In this document: positions 24,238-37,895 of the stretch, in pieces
How positions within the stretch are numbered: the stretch's first letter is position 1
Layout: each line of letters starts with the position of its first letter
Assembly: GCA_030272585.1 (NCBI GenBank)
Contig: BSYQ01000008.1
Coordinates: 2,604,001 to 2,668,000 of the forward strand
Direction of reading: 5' to 3'
DNA length: 64,000 nt
DNA from: Bryopsis sp. KO-2023
Taxonomy: Eukaryota > Chlorophyta > Ulvophyceae > Bryopsidales > Bryopsidaceae
Program-made: the position numbers and the translations under genes
Notes under the pieces: model-generated
The model's input: the letters and a program-made list of their open reading frames with translations, nothing else
What the model was told of the DNA's origin: nothing
The model's database searches: none

Positions 24238-25167
24238 TCTTGATGATTGGATAGAGCCCAGGTCTCAGTCAAAGCGATCGTCGTTTCTGACGTCTGGGAT
24301 ATATGACGGTTGTCAACTGTCCCGAATATCGCTCGAGCCCCTTTTGTTCATTTGTCATTGCTGGAGGGCTCTCAGGCAGCATCCCAAATGTTTTCGTTTT
24401 CACATAATGAGGCTCAGGAACGGAACCACCAAATTAGACGCGCCCCCGCAACACCTCTCCAAAAAAAAAACGGCGTCGCGGAGAACGACGGCGGCCGTTT
24501 CCTGGCATCTGAAAAAACAAGGAGAAAACTGAATTCGTACTGTGACAGGGAAAACATGCCACGCTCTGACAGACTATGTGAATCGAATCCAGGCGGCGAC
24601 GGAGATCCTGCGTCTGGGTCTCCTGTGTTAGTTGAAAGTCCACGAAATGAGAACTCAGAACAAACTTGCTAGTCGCCAGTTCGTCGTTTTCCGCTCATTA
24701 ATCAAGAAGCATTGGTATTAACCAACGCAAAATAATATAGAAAAAATTGTCCAACCCTTTCCCCCAGTGATGCTTGTCGTGTCCATGGCACAAGGGCAAA
24801 AGCTCAAATGTGGTTTCGTATGTGGTACGTCTTTTTACAATGACAGAAACCACCATGAAACAAGCATGAAGAAGATGAATAGCATTCAGTTTCCGTTGCT
24901 GGCCAAACGCGAGACAGGAATTCCGTTGACGGCCGGCCGCCACCTTTCACGGCGCTGCCTTGGATGTTCAGCATCAGAAGCTTGTCGATTTTGAAACGTA
25001 GTTGAGAATCAAATCCTAAAGCCTCGTCTATCCAACCAAAACCGACAAAAAAAAGAATCCCGTGTTCCTCCGTCTATCAAAAACCCTACCAATCGACAAG
25101 AGGCCCATCAACAACTGAGGGACAAAAACTTTATGATCTGTTGATAAAGAATCACCGTTTCCTTAGA
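24238..25167. other. Divergent spacer
   Basis: Lies between the PAH-RING gene (-) and the coiled-coil/EF-hand gene (+), so it should hold both promoters. An open frame at 24310-24672 (+) is polar and repetitive without a recognisable domain; I do not call it. Confidence 0.4.
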
Positions 25168-26867
25168 ATGGCAGAAGAGTTCGTTGCGGACCCCCCTTCG
25201 ACGCCTGGGTCGACCGGGCTCCAGCATTCCGAAGTCGGAGAGTCAACGTCAACGTACTCATATCGGGACATAGCTGCTTCAATCCTCTTGGAAAAAAGGG
25301 CAAGAAAACAAGTCGAGGATGATACAGTCCGTCTGTACAATCGGGTTCGACAGCTCGAAAAGGAGGAAGAGAAAGCACAGAAGCGAATCAAAGAAACTAA
25401 GGCTAAGGCAGATGAAATCACGGAACTCCGTCTGCGCAATGAACAAAAAATTGTTGAAAGGGAAAAAAGAACAAAACGGTTGGAAGAAAGGCTGGAAAAA
25501 CAAAGGTGAGACAAGGGGAAGAGCAACTGCCCTTGTTAGGAACAGTTCTGCATAAATCAAGGGCTCAAGTCGGTCCCTTTGAAAGTGCGTAATGAAATCA
25601 CATGAGACTGAGCTTGAAGGTGCTTTTTTGGCTGCAGGGAGGACAATTTCAAGTTGAAACAGGAGAGTAAGGCGGCGAGAGTGAGGAAAGAAATCACTGT
25701 TTTGGAATCGAAGCAAAATGTCGTTCAACGAACAAAAGGCGAGCGTGCCAAGATAGAGCGATTGGTTGCCGAGGATCGTTTCTTGTCCAGGAGAAAGGCT
25801 CTCCAACAAAAAGAGACCGTTCGAAGGTCCCAACAGTTGGCTGAACAAAAGATTCAGCAACAGAGGACGGCACGATTGCAAATGGTGAGGCAAAGGCTAG
25901 AAAACACTGTTAAAAACTCGATACTTTCCACAGCTAGAAGTCACCTTCTGAGAATTTGAGACTGTTGGAAAACGTCTTTCTATGAGCTTAAGTTTTCACC
26001 ATCAGCCACTCAGATATGCCTGGATTCTGTTGAGAGTGCATCACATGGGCTTTGGTTGACTTCTTCCAGGTCGTGTGCAGGCCCATGATGAGTATGATCG
26101 CAGACTTCGTGAGGAAGTGGAGAGCAGATTCAAAAAAGAAAAAGAGCTGGAGAACTTGGTGAGTGTGATTCAACTGCTGTGTACCCCACAGGAGTTTCTC
26201 AAAAGCCACAACTGAACCTTTGTCTTGTCCCACTCCCAGGTGCGCCTTGAGCTGGATCTTATTGAAAGGTTGAAGGCAAGTCAAGACGCGCAGTGTCTGG
26301 CATATAAACAGCTTGATGCCGCCCTACAGTTAGGCAAAACGTGAGTAAAGTTCCTTCTTTTGAGAGGGAATGAGTTTCATTCACGAGCGTATTTGGTTCC
26401 TCCACTATACGAAAGGGTGTGGTGACTTTTTGCACCTGTTTTGATCAGATCAACAAGAAGCAAGTCAGCCCAGCAGCAAAGAATGACCACTGTTGGGAAG
26501 CCAAAACCAGAAAATGGGGAGCCCACGGACCAGGAGGTTGCTCAGATATTTGCAAACTACGATTCGCAAGGCTCTGGCTACGTCGAGACTCTTCACATCC
26601 ACTGTAGGTTAATTTACAATACTAAATAAAAAACTTCCAATTGCAACATTTCCCAGGCTTTCTGTGCTCTGTTCACTGGGAAAATGGCAACAGAAAAAAA
26701 TGAAATGGATGCTAAGATTTTTTTGTTTTTGTTTTTCCACAGCTCTCCTCTCAGACTTGAAAACCAGTTTAAAACCACAGCAGTTATCTCTCGCCATTTC
26801 TCAGCTCGACCCCAAGGCGTCGGGGAAGGTATCCTTCGGAGAGTTCCTGCTGTGGTGGAAAGGTTGA
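25168..26867 (+). CDS. Coiled-coil protein with C-terminal EF-hand pair
   Basis: Not recognised as a named family. Exons 25168-25505, 25638-25884, 26081-26158, 26240-26340, 26449-26603 and 26743-26867 join in phase and encode 347 residues. Residues about 45-250 are strongly charged heptad-like helix (ILLEKRARKQVEDDTVRLYN; RQLEKEEEKAQKRIKETK). The C-terminus holds two EF-hand-like loops: DSQGSGYVETLH, which lacks the final acidic ligand, and DPKASGKVSFGE, which keeps it, followed by FLLWWKG. A calcium-responsive scaffold role is inference. Given the neighbouring ciliary gene CFAP74 (convergent, only 296 bp apart), a flagellar role is possible but unsupported by sequence. The first ATG in frame after an upstream non-ATG stretch was chosen as start. 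Confidence 0.77.
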
Positions 26868-27163
26868 AAGATGCAACATTGTTTTTTCTGAACGAATTTT
26901 TGAATAGAAAGTTTTGTTGAATTGTTTGATCCATTGGGTTCATCGAAAGGCGGTTCATTGTTGGGATGTATTCTCTTGCCGTCGGGGATAGTGTTTTTTT
27001 GGTAGGAGGCCTGTGAATGCGATTCATTCGAAGGATATGCTGCACCCACAAGATTAAACCCGCTGTCCAGCATGAAGGCTCTTTTATTTCAGCTAAAGAC
27101 AGAACGCTCACCAGACAGACAACGTTTTTGTCAAAACCAGTTACACGCTTTCATCATAAATCC

Positions 27164-30100
27164 TCAGACCGTCTCTTCTTTTTCCGTTGGCCTGGGATCA
27201 AACATTACTGACACCGTAATCTTGATTCTAACCCCTTCAGCAAATGGCAACGTGGGAGTGCCCCCCTTCAACATACCCACCAAATCGAAACTGACAAGCT
27301 GTGGATAGTGCAGTCTCGATATCGTGTTGTTGAAAGCTGCATCTGGAGCAGTGAATTTAAACGTCACGGGTTTCAGATCCCCAGCTGATGCTTGGATTTT
27401 AAGGGTATCCACCGTCCATCCTTGGCTCAACAGTTGGGGGTCAGGGCTCGAAAAAACGAGCTCTGCAGGGGACCCCGTCTTCTCCTTCTCGTTTTTCAAA
27501 CTTCCAACGCGAATAACGCCAGCCGCGGTTTCTCCACATCGAACCTGCCCCAAACAAGTGCAACCGCATTTCATACCTCAACACACACAATCAATCAATC
27601 AATCACTAATTACATTTGAGAGGCAGCCGCCGCCGACCACCTATTTCAAAGACACACATCAATCTTGTTGACTCGCCCCTGATCAAAGCGTTGCGTTGAG
27701 ATCGAAAATTGTGAGGGCGATTTGAGCTTCTTACAGTTTCTTTGAGGTGGAGTTTGTAGTGGAGACCATCGCTGGTAATCTCTTGGTCTATTTTGCCCTG
27801 TCGAGGATCATCGGCTCCCACTATGAAGGCTCCTGACGACCAGCAATATCCCTGGGAAAAGAACAAGCCTTAGAACAGCCCACCCATTCAGATTAGCTGG
27901 ACGCAGCTGGATCTTGCAGGACTGCAAAACGCAATAAGTCCCAATAATCTGGCAAAGCTTCGAAGTTTAAGAATCCAAAGGACAATTTGTGTCCACCCAT
28001 TCTATCAACTCTATTTTCAAAACAAGGTGTTTTGATCTCAGTTTCAGTTTCAGTTTCAGTTTCAGCTTGACTACCAAAACTTTCATGTTCTGCTAGTTTT
28101 CTGCCACAAGTTTACTCAAAGGTACAGACAAGGACACACCTGACATAACAATTATTCTCCCATAAATAATTAAAGATAACTTCAAAAAGAAAACCCTATT
28201 CTCCAACCTGGAGCAGCTGCTCCTGATTCTATAGTGGCCAAACCCAACTACTGAAAATAAATATTTGATCTCAATCAAGCCTCACGAAACATTTCGCACT
28301 GCACAGTTCCGAGATAGTTCGCAGCATTAAGCAAAAGTTTGCTACAAAATCTTTGCTCCTTGTTGACTTTGATATAGTTTATTTCTATCAACTTGCGTAC
28401 TTTTGGAGTGTTTTCAGTAATACCCAACTCTCCCTTTAAAAAGCACCTTGACAGGTATACTCGTTCCGAATTCCTGACCAGCGGGCTTCACTTCGATATC
28501 ATCAACATAGGCAGGTCCCTGACTTAAAGGAGAAAAGATCACTTTCACTTCGCGACTCTCGTCGGGCTCCAACGTGCCTTCGCTTGGCCGACACGTGAAC
28601 ACCAATCTTGAGCCGTCCTCAGCCGTTTTTTTGGATGCTTTGGGTCCGACAGAAAATCTCACAGGAAATTCTCGAGGGTTGAACAGTTGAATGCACCTCT
28701 CCGATTGACAGAGGGGACTCAGGTGTCCCATGTCAAGTCCACCCTCCAGTATTTCCTCTGGAGTCACCTAGAGACAGGGATCGGCTGTTGAGAGGAATAC
28801 CCCCCTATGATTTCAATAGACAAAAAAGTATGTATATGTGTTGAAAGCGATATTGAGAATTCACAGCAGCTATTCGTCTGTGTAGCGAATCACCATACCT
28901 TGATCTCTGGAGAAAACCCTTGACCTTGCAGTTTCAGCCTTAGTCTGGACCTTTCAGTTCCCAGAACCAGGATCTCCTGGCACGGTTCACTGGCAGTCGG
29001 CCAAAACTGGAGGCTCAACTTTAAACACTGCCCGGCTTCTATCGTTCGCAGGGCATTGACGATTCTGAACCACAGCAATGTCCCTCAACAATATGACACT
29101 TCCACGCGTGCAGATATACAGGTCAAGATTGGGTGGAGACGGGACCGAGTCTGGCCCTTTCAAAGCCTCGGTTTAGGATATATTATTTTCATACCTCCCC
29201 ACAATATCTGACTCAATAATGCATCACCACTCCACCTGGATTCTTCTTGAAAAAAGTAAAAAGAACAGACCTGAACGAACCATGAGGATCCAGAGGTTCC
29301 ATTTTCAACTCGGCACTGCAGTCTCCAACATTCTTCACGATCACTGTGTGGGTTGCGTGGTCACCAACCGAAACAGATCCGAAATCTGTTGTATAGTTGC
29401 TCTTGGACAACGTAGATACGTCTCCACCCTCCAGCTTGAGCTCTTCATCAACAGTGCACGTCGATATTTGCAGCTGAATCGCCTGCATCTTCTGATAACG
29501 AATCTCAACGAGTCGAAAACGAGAATAAAGCTCCCGAAAATTGAATTCATCAGGACTAGCAACAACACAAACCAGAAGAAAAAAAGCTTTTTCGTTCCAG
29601 GAAAATTTTTGTTGGCAAAACCATTGCACCTGTATCTCCTCGCCTTCATTGCTGTACATGCAAGGAATTTTCCAAGTTTGAACATCGGGGAAAACATCTG
29701 CCGCGACGCCAGATGACCTGGCGTTCCCATCCTGTTCGAGTTTTGGTTCCAGTTCGCCTTCCTGTTGATCTTGTTGGTCATCGTTGCTTTGCTCAGGCGT
29801 CGCATCCACATTCGGTTCAGGGCATTGCTCGTGGACTGAATGAAAACGATGCAATATAGTGTCAGTTAACTCTGGATCAAGACCTCCGTCCAGCAGATAT
29901 GGACAAAGAAGCCTGCAGAAAAGGCAACCCCCCACACACGTTACAGAGAATTCACCACTTGATAGAGTGTCACTGTGAGAGTTTGTTTGGGGACTACGAC
30001 GCGCGCAAGCAAGCGAATTTCTTGCCACTTCTGCATTTCTCCTTTTTTGTGAAAGATTGCTGTTTACTGACTGGGAGTGATAGGGCCCAACTACCTGACA

Positions 30101-33100
30101 CAGGTGCATGGTCCACTTGGATCCCAACTGATTCATCAGCTGCTAACACGCCCGCCGCCGGACTGAGCGCCAAGTTGGAATCTTGGGACACCACGAGTTG
30201 CCATTTTTTCGCCGCCACTCCGACATTGCGGAGAACCGTCGTGCTAGTGGATACATCCCCGACAGCTGTGCTAGGCATTTGGATATGATTGTGCGAAAAC
30301 ACGAGATCGGTGGCCAATCCTCGCGCTATGCAGGGGACTGCGAATGTTCGGTCCATGAGCGTTTGGCACTTGAGGCTGAACGAGCGCTTGTGCGGTGTAG
30401 AGGGCTGGTAGAAAACTTCGATCGTGAAACTGTTGAATGGAAGGATTGTGCCGAAGCGATTGTTCATCCTGACCCCTTTGGGAAGCGAGGGAAAACCTGT
30501 TGGGAGAACCGAGCAGATGTTGGTATTTGACGGCGTCCATCTTGGGATCTGTTTTGGCAGGTGCAGTTTCTGTCTGGCCCAAAGACCAGGGAGCCGCCTC
30601 ACCAAATTGATGTGGAAGGGCGGAGTTGTTTCGAATTGTGAGAGTGGCGGCTGCCTGTTCGTTCAGGATACAATCTCCGAAATCAATCGCTGGGGGTTCA
30701 AACACCAGGTCGCCCGTGGTCACGCTGAATTTTAAAACGAACTCCAAAGGAAGAGCTTGATTCGTGACTTGAACCTGGGCAAACAGATTCGATGGGGAAA
30801 AACTTTAGTACTACAAAAAACTGCAAGGATTTCTGCATGAAAGCCAACATTGTGCGTGCAAGAAGATTGCCACAGGTATCCATTTTGGTTTTGAACATCT
30901 ACTTCATGCGTTTATCTTGGTGATTTACTGAACATTATAATGCAGAATTGTTTCTGTTTCCAGTTTTATTTCAATTAGTTTCTATCTTTTTCTGAAAGGT
31001 TTACCTTCATGGGGATTTCCATCGAGCCATTTTCATCTCCAATTTGAAATTTGCTCAAGTTTTGAAGTATGGTTTCTTGTGGCCTAAAATCAATGTGGAA
31101 AATGCAGTCCTCTCCAGGTTGACAGAAACCCATATCAGGACTGAAATCGAAAAACTCTGAAGCTGCCTGCCTTTTCATCAGTCTCAACTGTGCAGACACT
31201 CACCAATCAAATTTTGCATTTTCTTTTTTTTAGCTGCTGCTATGCGAAAGCAGGGGCAATATCAAAGTGAGAATTACAGTCCCAATAACACATTTTCATA
31301 AAATAGACTGCTCAAGGAACAAGAAGCAGCAGCTAGATTAGGGATTCGTTAACATTGGATGTGAAATAAACCAAATTTGTCACGACAGACAAGCAGAAAA
31401 ACAAATTGAAAAAAAGACAAACAATAATAGAAACAAAATGATTATTTTTAAGAGAATCGGTCGATAAAATAAAAAAAAAATAATAACACTTCAGAAGCTC
31501 AGAAAAAAAAGTATAATTTCGTCGACCATGAATTAATTATTATGTTTAAAGAACATTCTAAAAACTTTCGACTCGCAGGGGCTCCTTGATAAATTCAATG
31601 CAATATTTTATGATTCAACCATTGGCTTTCTTCAATCACGGCCAATGTTTTTTGTTTCCTGTATTTTTTTTCATTCTTCGAAAAGCTTAGCTCCACTCAC
31701 TTTCATGGCGACCTTCCCTGAGTTTCTGACGACCAGCTCATCCCTGTAGTGCTCACCAAAAACACAGCACCCAAAATCCAAGGTCTTTCGTTCTATGGAA
31801 ACTGGCAGAGGATTTCCGGTCGCGAATAAATGAATGCATTCCGAAGGAACCTCATAGCTGGGGGAATTCACGGCCCGAGACTCCAAAATCAAATCGGTGC
31901 TGAAATCACCTTCCCTAAAGGAATTAAAAAAAAGCAAACACAATCAACAACTCAAACGAAATCATATGCACCTGAGAGGCCAAAAAAAAAGACAAGAATA
32001 CGTGGATCCAAAATGCGAGTCCTAATTCACCCTTTTGACTCTGAATGTGAACACGAAAAAGCCACCTGACTGCCTGGTAGTGCAAAGAGATTTTCACGCT
32101 TTCAAATCCTTTCAGAAATTTAGCCACGGGTCCGACAGTGAAACCAGCTTCGTGCTTGAGTACTGACAGCCCGCTTTCTTCATTGAGCTGCTCGTTACTA
32201 AATCCAATGGCAACATCCTGCATTACATTAAGAACTGCTCAATCCATCAAGTGAGGGAAAAAAAAAACGCAAATGCAAATGAAAGGTGGTGGGGGGAGGG
32301 GGGTGTTTTCACTTTTATGTAGGAAGGATTGCTGGGGGCTTATACATCACCGATGTGGATAATGGCAGCACCATGTGAGGTTTCTGGATTTGATGTATTG
32401 CATTTGCAACCAAAGATAAGACGAAAAGGGAGTGTAAACAGGCTCTTCAAGTAGAGCGTTTAAATTTTTTTATTTGGGGAATTAAACTTAATCATTGCGG
32501 GAAAAAAAAAGCAAACAAACATGAAATTACATAGTGGAGAAAAATGCCATTTGTTCATCACACTGCAACAAAAAGATACGTAATTTTTTCACAATGTTTT
32601 GAGGATTCAAAAAATGAAAAATGAAAAGATAAGTAATTTTTTTTCTCTCAAAAGAAACACTGCCTTTCAGGATTCTCACCCCATGCTTTTCATTTGAAAA
32701 TCGAACATCCAGTGCGACATCGAGACATCCATGATTTTTCAAAGTCAGGCTTTTTTGAAATCCTTCACCCAGCGTCACTGCTCCGAAGTCGATCGTTTCA
32801 GAACTCAATTCCAAAACTGCCTTTTTCGTTCGACACACTACTGGGATCGAGATCGGGCCCGAGTCTGACATCAGGGGGATGCATGTGTCCAGATCTTTCT
32901 CAACCTGTCGACATTCATTCGAAAGAAAAAAGGTGCTCGTTTTTTTGGTCCAACCTTGCTGAAAAAAACCTCAAAAAAAACTCTGTTTCTTTGGAGGGGC
33001 TCACACCCTGTGATTTGTAACAATGTATATATACTTTCTAAAAAGTCTCAACTGCTTTTATCGAGTATAATTGGAATTAAAATTATGTACCTGGGGGGTG

Positions 33101-36100
33101 AATTTGACCATGACGTCGCTCGTCATTCCCGGGGAAACGAATCCAGGGAGCTTGTACTCGATGTCAAATAGAGTCCTGAATTCGAGTGGAATCTCCAGCA
33201 CCTGTCCTTCATTTTCGAGCGAAAAAAAGAATAACACCATATGAAATCACGCTCAGGAATATGACCGAAAAAGAATTGCCAGCAGCAATAACAAATACAT
33301 ATAGTCCATTTTTGGTCAAAAAAATCAGCTCCAAAAAAGTATGCAGTTGTGAAAGGAATTTGGTGTACTTCGTTTTTCCATACACAATCTTCAGCAAGTG
33401 ATTTGTTTTTAATGGGGAGTATTCAGGAATCGTTACTTCCCAGGCACATCCGTAAAGAGAATCTCCAGACATTTTGCTTAAAAATGGAAGGTGAATTTTG
33501 TTGGACAGACCTTAAAAGTAGCTCTGCCGAGGGAAACGTTGGTGAGCGTGACTTTTGTGGTGTGGGTTTTCCCAACTTCAAAATCTTTGAAAAACACCAC
33601 CATCGGTGAAGTGGAAAACGTGTTGCCCTCGAATTTACGTCCACTTACAACCTTCACCACCACAACTGATTGAAGAAAATATGGATATCTGATCAGGTGT
33701 GTGTGCACCTATATTGATATCATTTTGAAAAAGTAATTTCCTTGAAATCATCTCAGATTTGAAGGTGGGGGAGGGGTGGGCCAAGTCCGTTTTTTTTTCC
33801 TTCTTTTCCCAACCGTTTCTCGTTGATTTCATTTAACAAATGATTATTTTTTTATTATTTTTTTGGGTTTGATCTTCTTGTAAATTCATAGACTGATGAC
33901 ATGCAAAATGTTTTGGGAAAAAAATAAAAAAATAAGACAGGCAAGAAAAATAGTGCGGAAGAGAATGACAGAAAATACAACAGCAAAACAAGATATCAAC
34001 TAATATACATGTATCTTTTTTTTTTTCAAGAAAAATCCCCCGTTTCATATATTTGTCCAATTCCTTTTTCCAGCTCTCCTCCACTACAAAATTTATGCCC
34101 CAAAACACAATGCCTTTGGTCAGTTTTCTCGTTGTTGAATTTTTTTTTCACCTGTGGTTGAGTCATACTGGCTTTGTGCTTTTCTTTGGCTCTTCGAAGA
34201 GAATCTTGCTCAAACACGGTCAAATTAACCTTGCGCAACGAATTTTCATCCTTGCTGGTGGATTTTTTCCCCTTTTCTTTCCAAGTTGCCTGAAACTCTG
34301 GGACCGCATACACCAGATCATCATTCTCCAAATCAGGTGACCCTTTTGTTGTTCTTTTGCTGGATGCATCCCCTTGTACTTCTTTCCTGTTGATCAACAA
34401 TTCAAACAATCCAATCGATCAAGTATTGGTGAAAAAACTCGTTTACTCTGCCAGTCTGACAGAGTCAAAAAGCGAAACGACAGAATGTGCTGCAAAATAA
34501 GAGAAGCAGGGCGTTATGGTATCTGTCCGAAAGAAGAAACGGAAAATCCTTACCCTCTTGGAAGGAGTTCAGGTATTGACCTTGCATCTGGATATTTTTC
34601 AGAAAACTTCTCCACCAGGAATTTGCCAGATTTTGCTTTTCCAGTTCCAAACGCACGAGTTTTTGCCGTGGAAAATTCAGACGAAAAAACTTCTTCATTT
34701 CCTCCAGTTGGATTCAGGACAGACGTCTGATGGAGCCCCCCCCCCCGAAAAAAAAGAAAATAATAAAAATAATTCAATCAGTCACAGGACAATTCCTTTT
34801 GCTTCCTTTTTTATTTTTACTTTTTTTATTCTTATTTTTTATTTTCTATAAAACGATTAACCATAGAAATAAAAACAAGGAGTGTGAAAAAAGAGAAAAG
34901 AAAGAACGAAAACAAACCGAAATCGGTTTTCAGATCTTTTTGTTTGCTTTTTTTCCTGTTTTCAAATCAGCTTATCAAAGATAGAGAAAAAACACAATAG
35001 TGTGGTGCACAATTAAAAAAAAAAAAAAAAGTCTCAAAACCTTTGACATGGTATGAGACAGCAAGTATTCTTGGACTTTCTCTTGTTTCGAAAGGATGCC
35101 CATATCTCTTTGGAATCGTTGAACCGCTGCCCTGTGTTGCTCCTCTTTTGTTTTGTTTTGAAATTCCACTTCCTCCTCTTTGAAAATCCTGACAGCCAGA
35201 TCGGCTTCTTGCTGTTCAATGTTTTCTTTTATTTTGGCGATGTCTTTCTCATGCCCCTGTATACACCCCCCCCAAAAAAAATAAAATAAAAAAATAAATA
35301 AAATAAATAAATAAATAAAAATAAATAAATAAATAAATAGATAAAAATGCAGTAGTATAATAAGTAAAGAATTGAACATAATGACGATGATGGTTCACAG
35401 AACATTATCTGACTCGTTTTATAGTTCCACATGGACCATTCAGCATTCATGCAATACAATTGAGAAAAAAACAAAAAGAAAACCCAACATATAATAATGT
35501 CCATTATGCAACAGCGAGCTGCAGCCTTCCCAAAAAACTTCTGTGAAAATTGAATCAGAAACGGTCATTTTCATGAAGTAAGGCACATGTTCTGTAAAAA
35601 CAAATGGATGGTTGGATTTTTGATGGATTTTTGATGGATTTTTTTTTTTTTTCCTCGATGGATTTTTGTCTATGTTGTATGTTTTAAAACCTTTTGAATT
35701 TCTCTCTTCCTGTAAACTTCGTAAGGATTTTGACCATCAGAAAGAATTTTGTCGAACTCTTCCTTCTGCAGCTTCTCCAGCAGTTTTTTCTCCTCCCTGT
35801 TTTTTCATGTTCCAAATTGTCTTACCCGAAGAAGTTGAAGGGAAAAAAAGCAAACACAGCAAAACAGAAAGATAGAAAAAAAACCCAAACAAATCGGGGC
35901 ATCACCTACCGAATTTTTTCCGAATTTTTTGCCAGAGCCCCTCGGGATTTGTTGATATTATTTTTCAGATGTTGAACTGCATGTTGTCTGTTTTCCTTCG
36001 ATTTCGCCAGTTCTTTCCGTCCGATTTCTGACACTTCTTTCATGTGCTGGAACCCTTCCTTTAACCGTCTCTGACTTTCACCAGTGACCTCACGAGCAAC

Positions 36101-37123
36101 CCTGATTCAGAAGCATCAAATCTGTTGATTTTTTCTTCCAAAATAGGCCATGAGCGGCCTACATGGGGCTTTAAAATAACAATGATATTAACACATAAAC
36201 CTGGTCAATCACTCATTTGCACAGTTGTATAGACCACATGAGACTTTCAACCTCAATGCACGAACGTGTCTGGAAAACAGAGCCACAAAAAAAGGAGTAG
36301 CAGAAAAAAAAAGCCAAATTTCAGTATTACCTCATGGCCGTTTTGATTCTATCCTTGACTTCCATTTCGGCATTCTCTTGAAGCTCATTTTCTTGGTGTG
36401 CGCGTATGTTCCTGAATTTATTTATCCTGCATTCTCTCGCCTTCAAGTTTTTGCCCTTTTTCGCCAAACTGACATCCTTTGTGACCTCCATGTAATTTCC
36501 GTCTTCGTTTTCAAGTTCCAATCCATTCACCTGTTTTCGAAGAATCGCAGCAAAAAAAATTATACAACACAAAACAACAAAACACTGGCGGGCAATATCG
36601 TGAAACTAGTCGGCCTCCAATGAAATCGAATCGTAGCATTTCAATATTGAATTAACAACAAAAATCAAAATGCTGCTATGGCAACACCAGGAAAAAGCTC
36701 TGTACAGAAAAAAATTCACAACAATGACCGATCCACCTCACATATCCACCTTTTTTCAGATAACCAAACCAGAAGAAATGAGAAACAGGAAAGAAGGTGT
36801 GAAACGAAAGAACACAAGATAAATATTCTGCATCATCCAGCTACTCCAGTCAGTTGTGAGATGTTCCCTTTGTATAGACGTCATTCTTGACGTCATGGGT
36901 GACGTCTATCTTCATTGTCGTCAAAAACTCTTGTTTCAAGTTTCTTTTTCGAAGGAGGATGGGAACGAGACGCAAATAGGAGGAGAATATCGTTTTCATT
37001 AAAATAACCAAAATTCGGATGGGAGTCCTGTGAAACCTGCGATTGTTTTTGGGTTGTTCCGATCTCCTCAGCCGTTCTCCAGATTTCCTCCAACGCTGTT
37101 TCTGGAATAGCGCTGGGGTTCAT
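27164..37123 (-). CDS. CFAP74: Cilia- and flagella-associated protein 74
   Basis: Component of the ciliary central apparatus. The N-terminal third is coiled coil (exons including 36530-36331 and 36101-35910, plus segments near 35.7, 35.1, 34.6 and 34.1 kb). It is followed by many HYDIN-like ASH/MSP immunoglobulin modules. The module start GRKFEGNTFSTSPMVV with FFKDFEVGKTHTTKVTLTN (about 33,700-33,500) matches the CFAP74 family closely. Further modules contain IDFGAVTLGEGFQKSLTLKN, LDFGCCVFGEHYRDELVVRN and IDFGDCILNEQAAATLTIRN. The 3' exons 29064-28899, 28767-28429, 27851-27735 and 27544-27164 join in phase and include the family motif CWSSGAFIVG. The start at 37123 (MNPSAIPETALEEIW) is the best candidate first exon, but its donor is unclear, so the 5' end is provisional. 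Introns carry simple repeats and a GACGTC triplet. Confidence 0.88.
28039..28065 (+). repeat. TTTCAG hexanucleotide repeat
   Basis: Four to five consecutive units of tttcag in the CFAP74 intron 27852-28428. No flanking direct repeat was seen, unlike the TTTCTG insertions further right. Confidence 0.7.
35274..35348 (+). repeat. AAAT-type tetranucleotide repeat
   Basis: An imperfect array of aaat units in a CFAP74 intron. Read on the minus strand it gives Tyr/Phe/Ile-rich open frames that are not real genes. Confidence 0.75.
36874..36909. promoter_or_regulatory. Three GACGTC palindromes at 12-bp spacing (CRE-like)
   Basis: GACGTC occurs at 36877-36882, 36889-36894 and 36901-36906. The centre one is a full TGACGTCA, the bZIP/CREB core. 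The outer two sit in a perfect 10-bp inverted repeat (atagacgtca and tgacgtctat). It lies just downstream of the proposed first CFAP74 exon, in intron 1 or in the promoter if that exon is wrong. Confidence 0.5.
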
Positions 37124-37895
37124 CGTGGACGTTTGAAGGCACCTGCTGCCAAGAAAAATTTCTCCGCAAGCAGGGAGGTGGGTGTTTTTTGTTGGGGGCT
37201 TCCAAGTGTGATGCTCTGATTTCTCATTATCTCTCTGTTCGGGAAAACATGCTGATTATGGATTTTCCAATTAGTTTCATTTCGGTTGAGACGGGTCTGG
37301 TACGGATCCTGTGCCAGCGATACACTTGTTTTTTTCGAGATCAGGGCTTGGGGAGGGTTTCTTTGGGGCCATCACAATCATACGTCCATTCTCTGCAAGT
37401 GTTGCTGATCAACCAATATGATTGGAAAGCCCCATTCGAACCCTGCTGCCATCCTCAGCTCGGCGCTCAACTCGCTGTTGAACCTCTGACCCTGGTGGCA
37501 TAATTCTAGTTGCCACTTGTTCTAGCAGCCTTCTCCATAAACTGTGCAGAGGCCACCCCCAATAATTTAATCGACTTCATCCTAGAGATGGCCATCAATC
37601 AGCAAGCCTGCCCCTTTCAACACTAACGGCACTTATACTGATGATGGACCGACACATGGATTCACGTTTTTGCAATTCCTTTTTGGCTTCGTTCTTTGAC
37701 TAGGTTGATTTACTTTCACCACTGATTACACCACCTATCCTCCTCCATCGACAAAGGCAAAACCGCCAAATGGACAACTACGACACGGAACCTCCAGGAA
37801 TCCAATGCAGCCCCCAAAACCCCCCCAAGCAAGAGAGAGAGAGAGTCCACCCCAAACTCAATCGAAGATGCAAACAAAAATCTGAATTAAAGGAT
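37124..37895. other. Spacer between CFAP74 start and eL31 stop
   Basis: Should contain the CFAP74 promoter and the eL31 3' untranslated region. A plus-strand frame at 37189-37503 begins without ATG and has no recognised motif. Confidence 0.4.

Noticed and set aside
28039-28065. Another tail-only LINE insertion at the TTTCAG array
   Set aside because: The unit is TTTCAG rather than TTTCTG and no flanking direct repeat was found.
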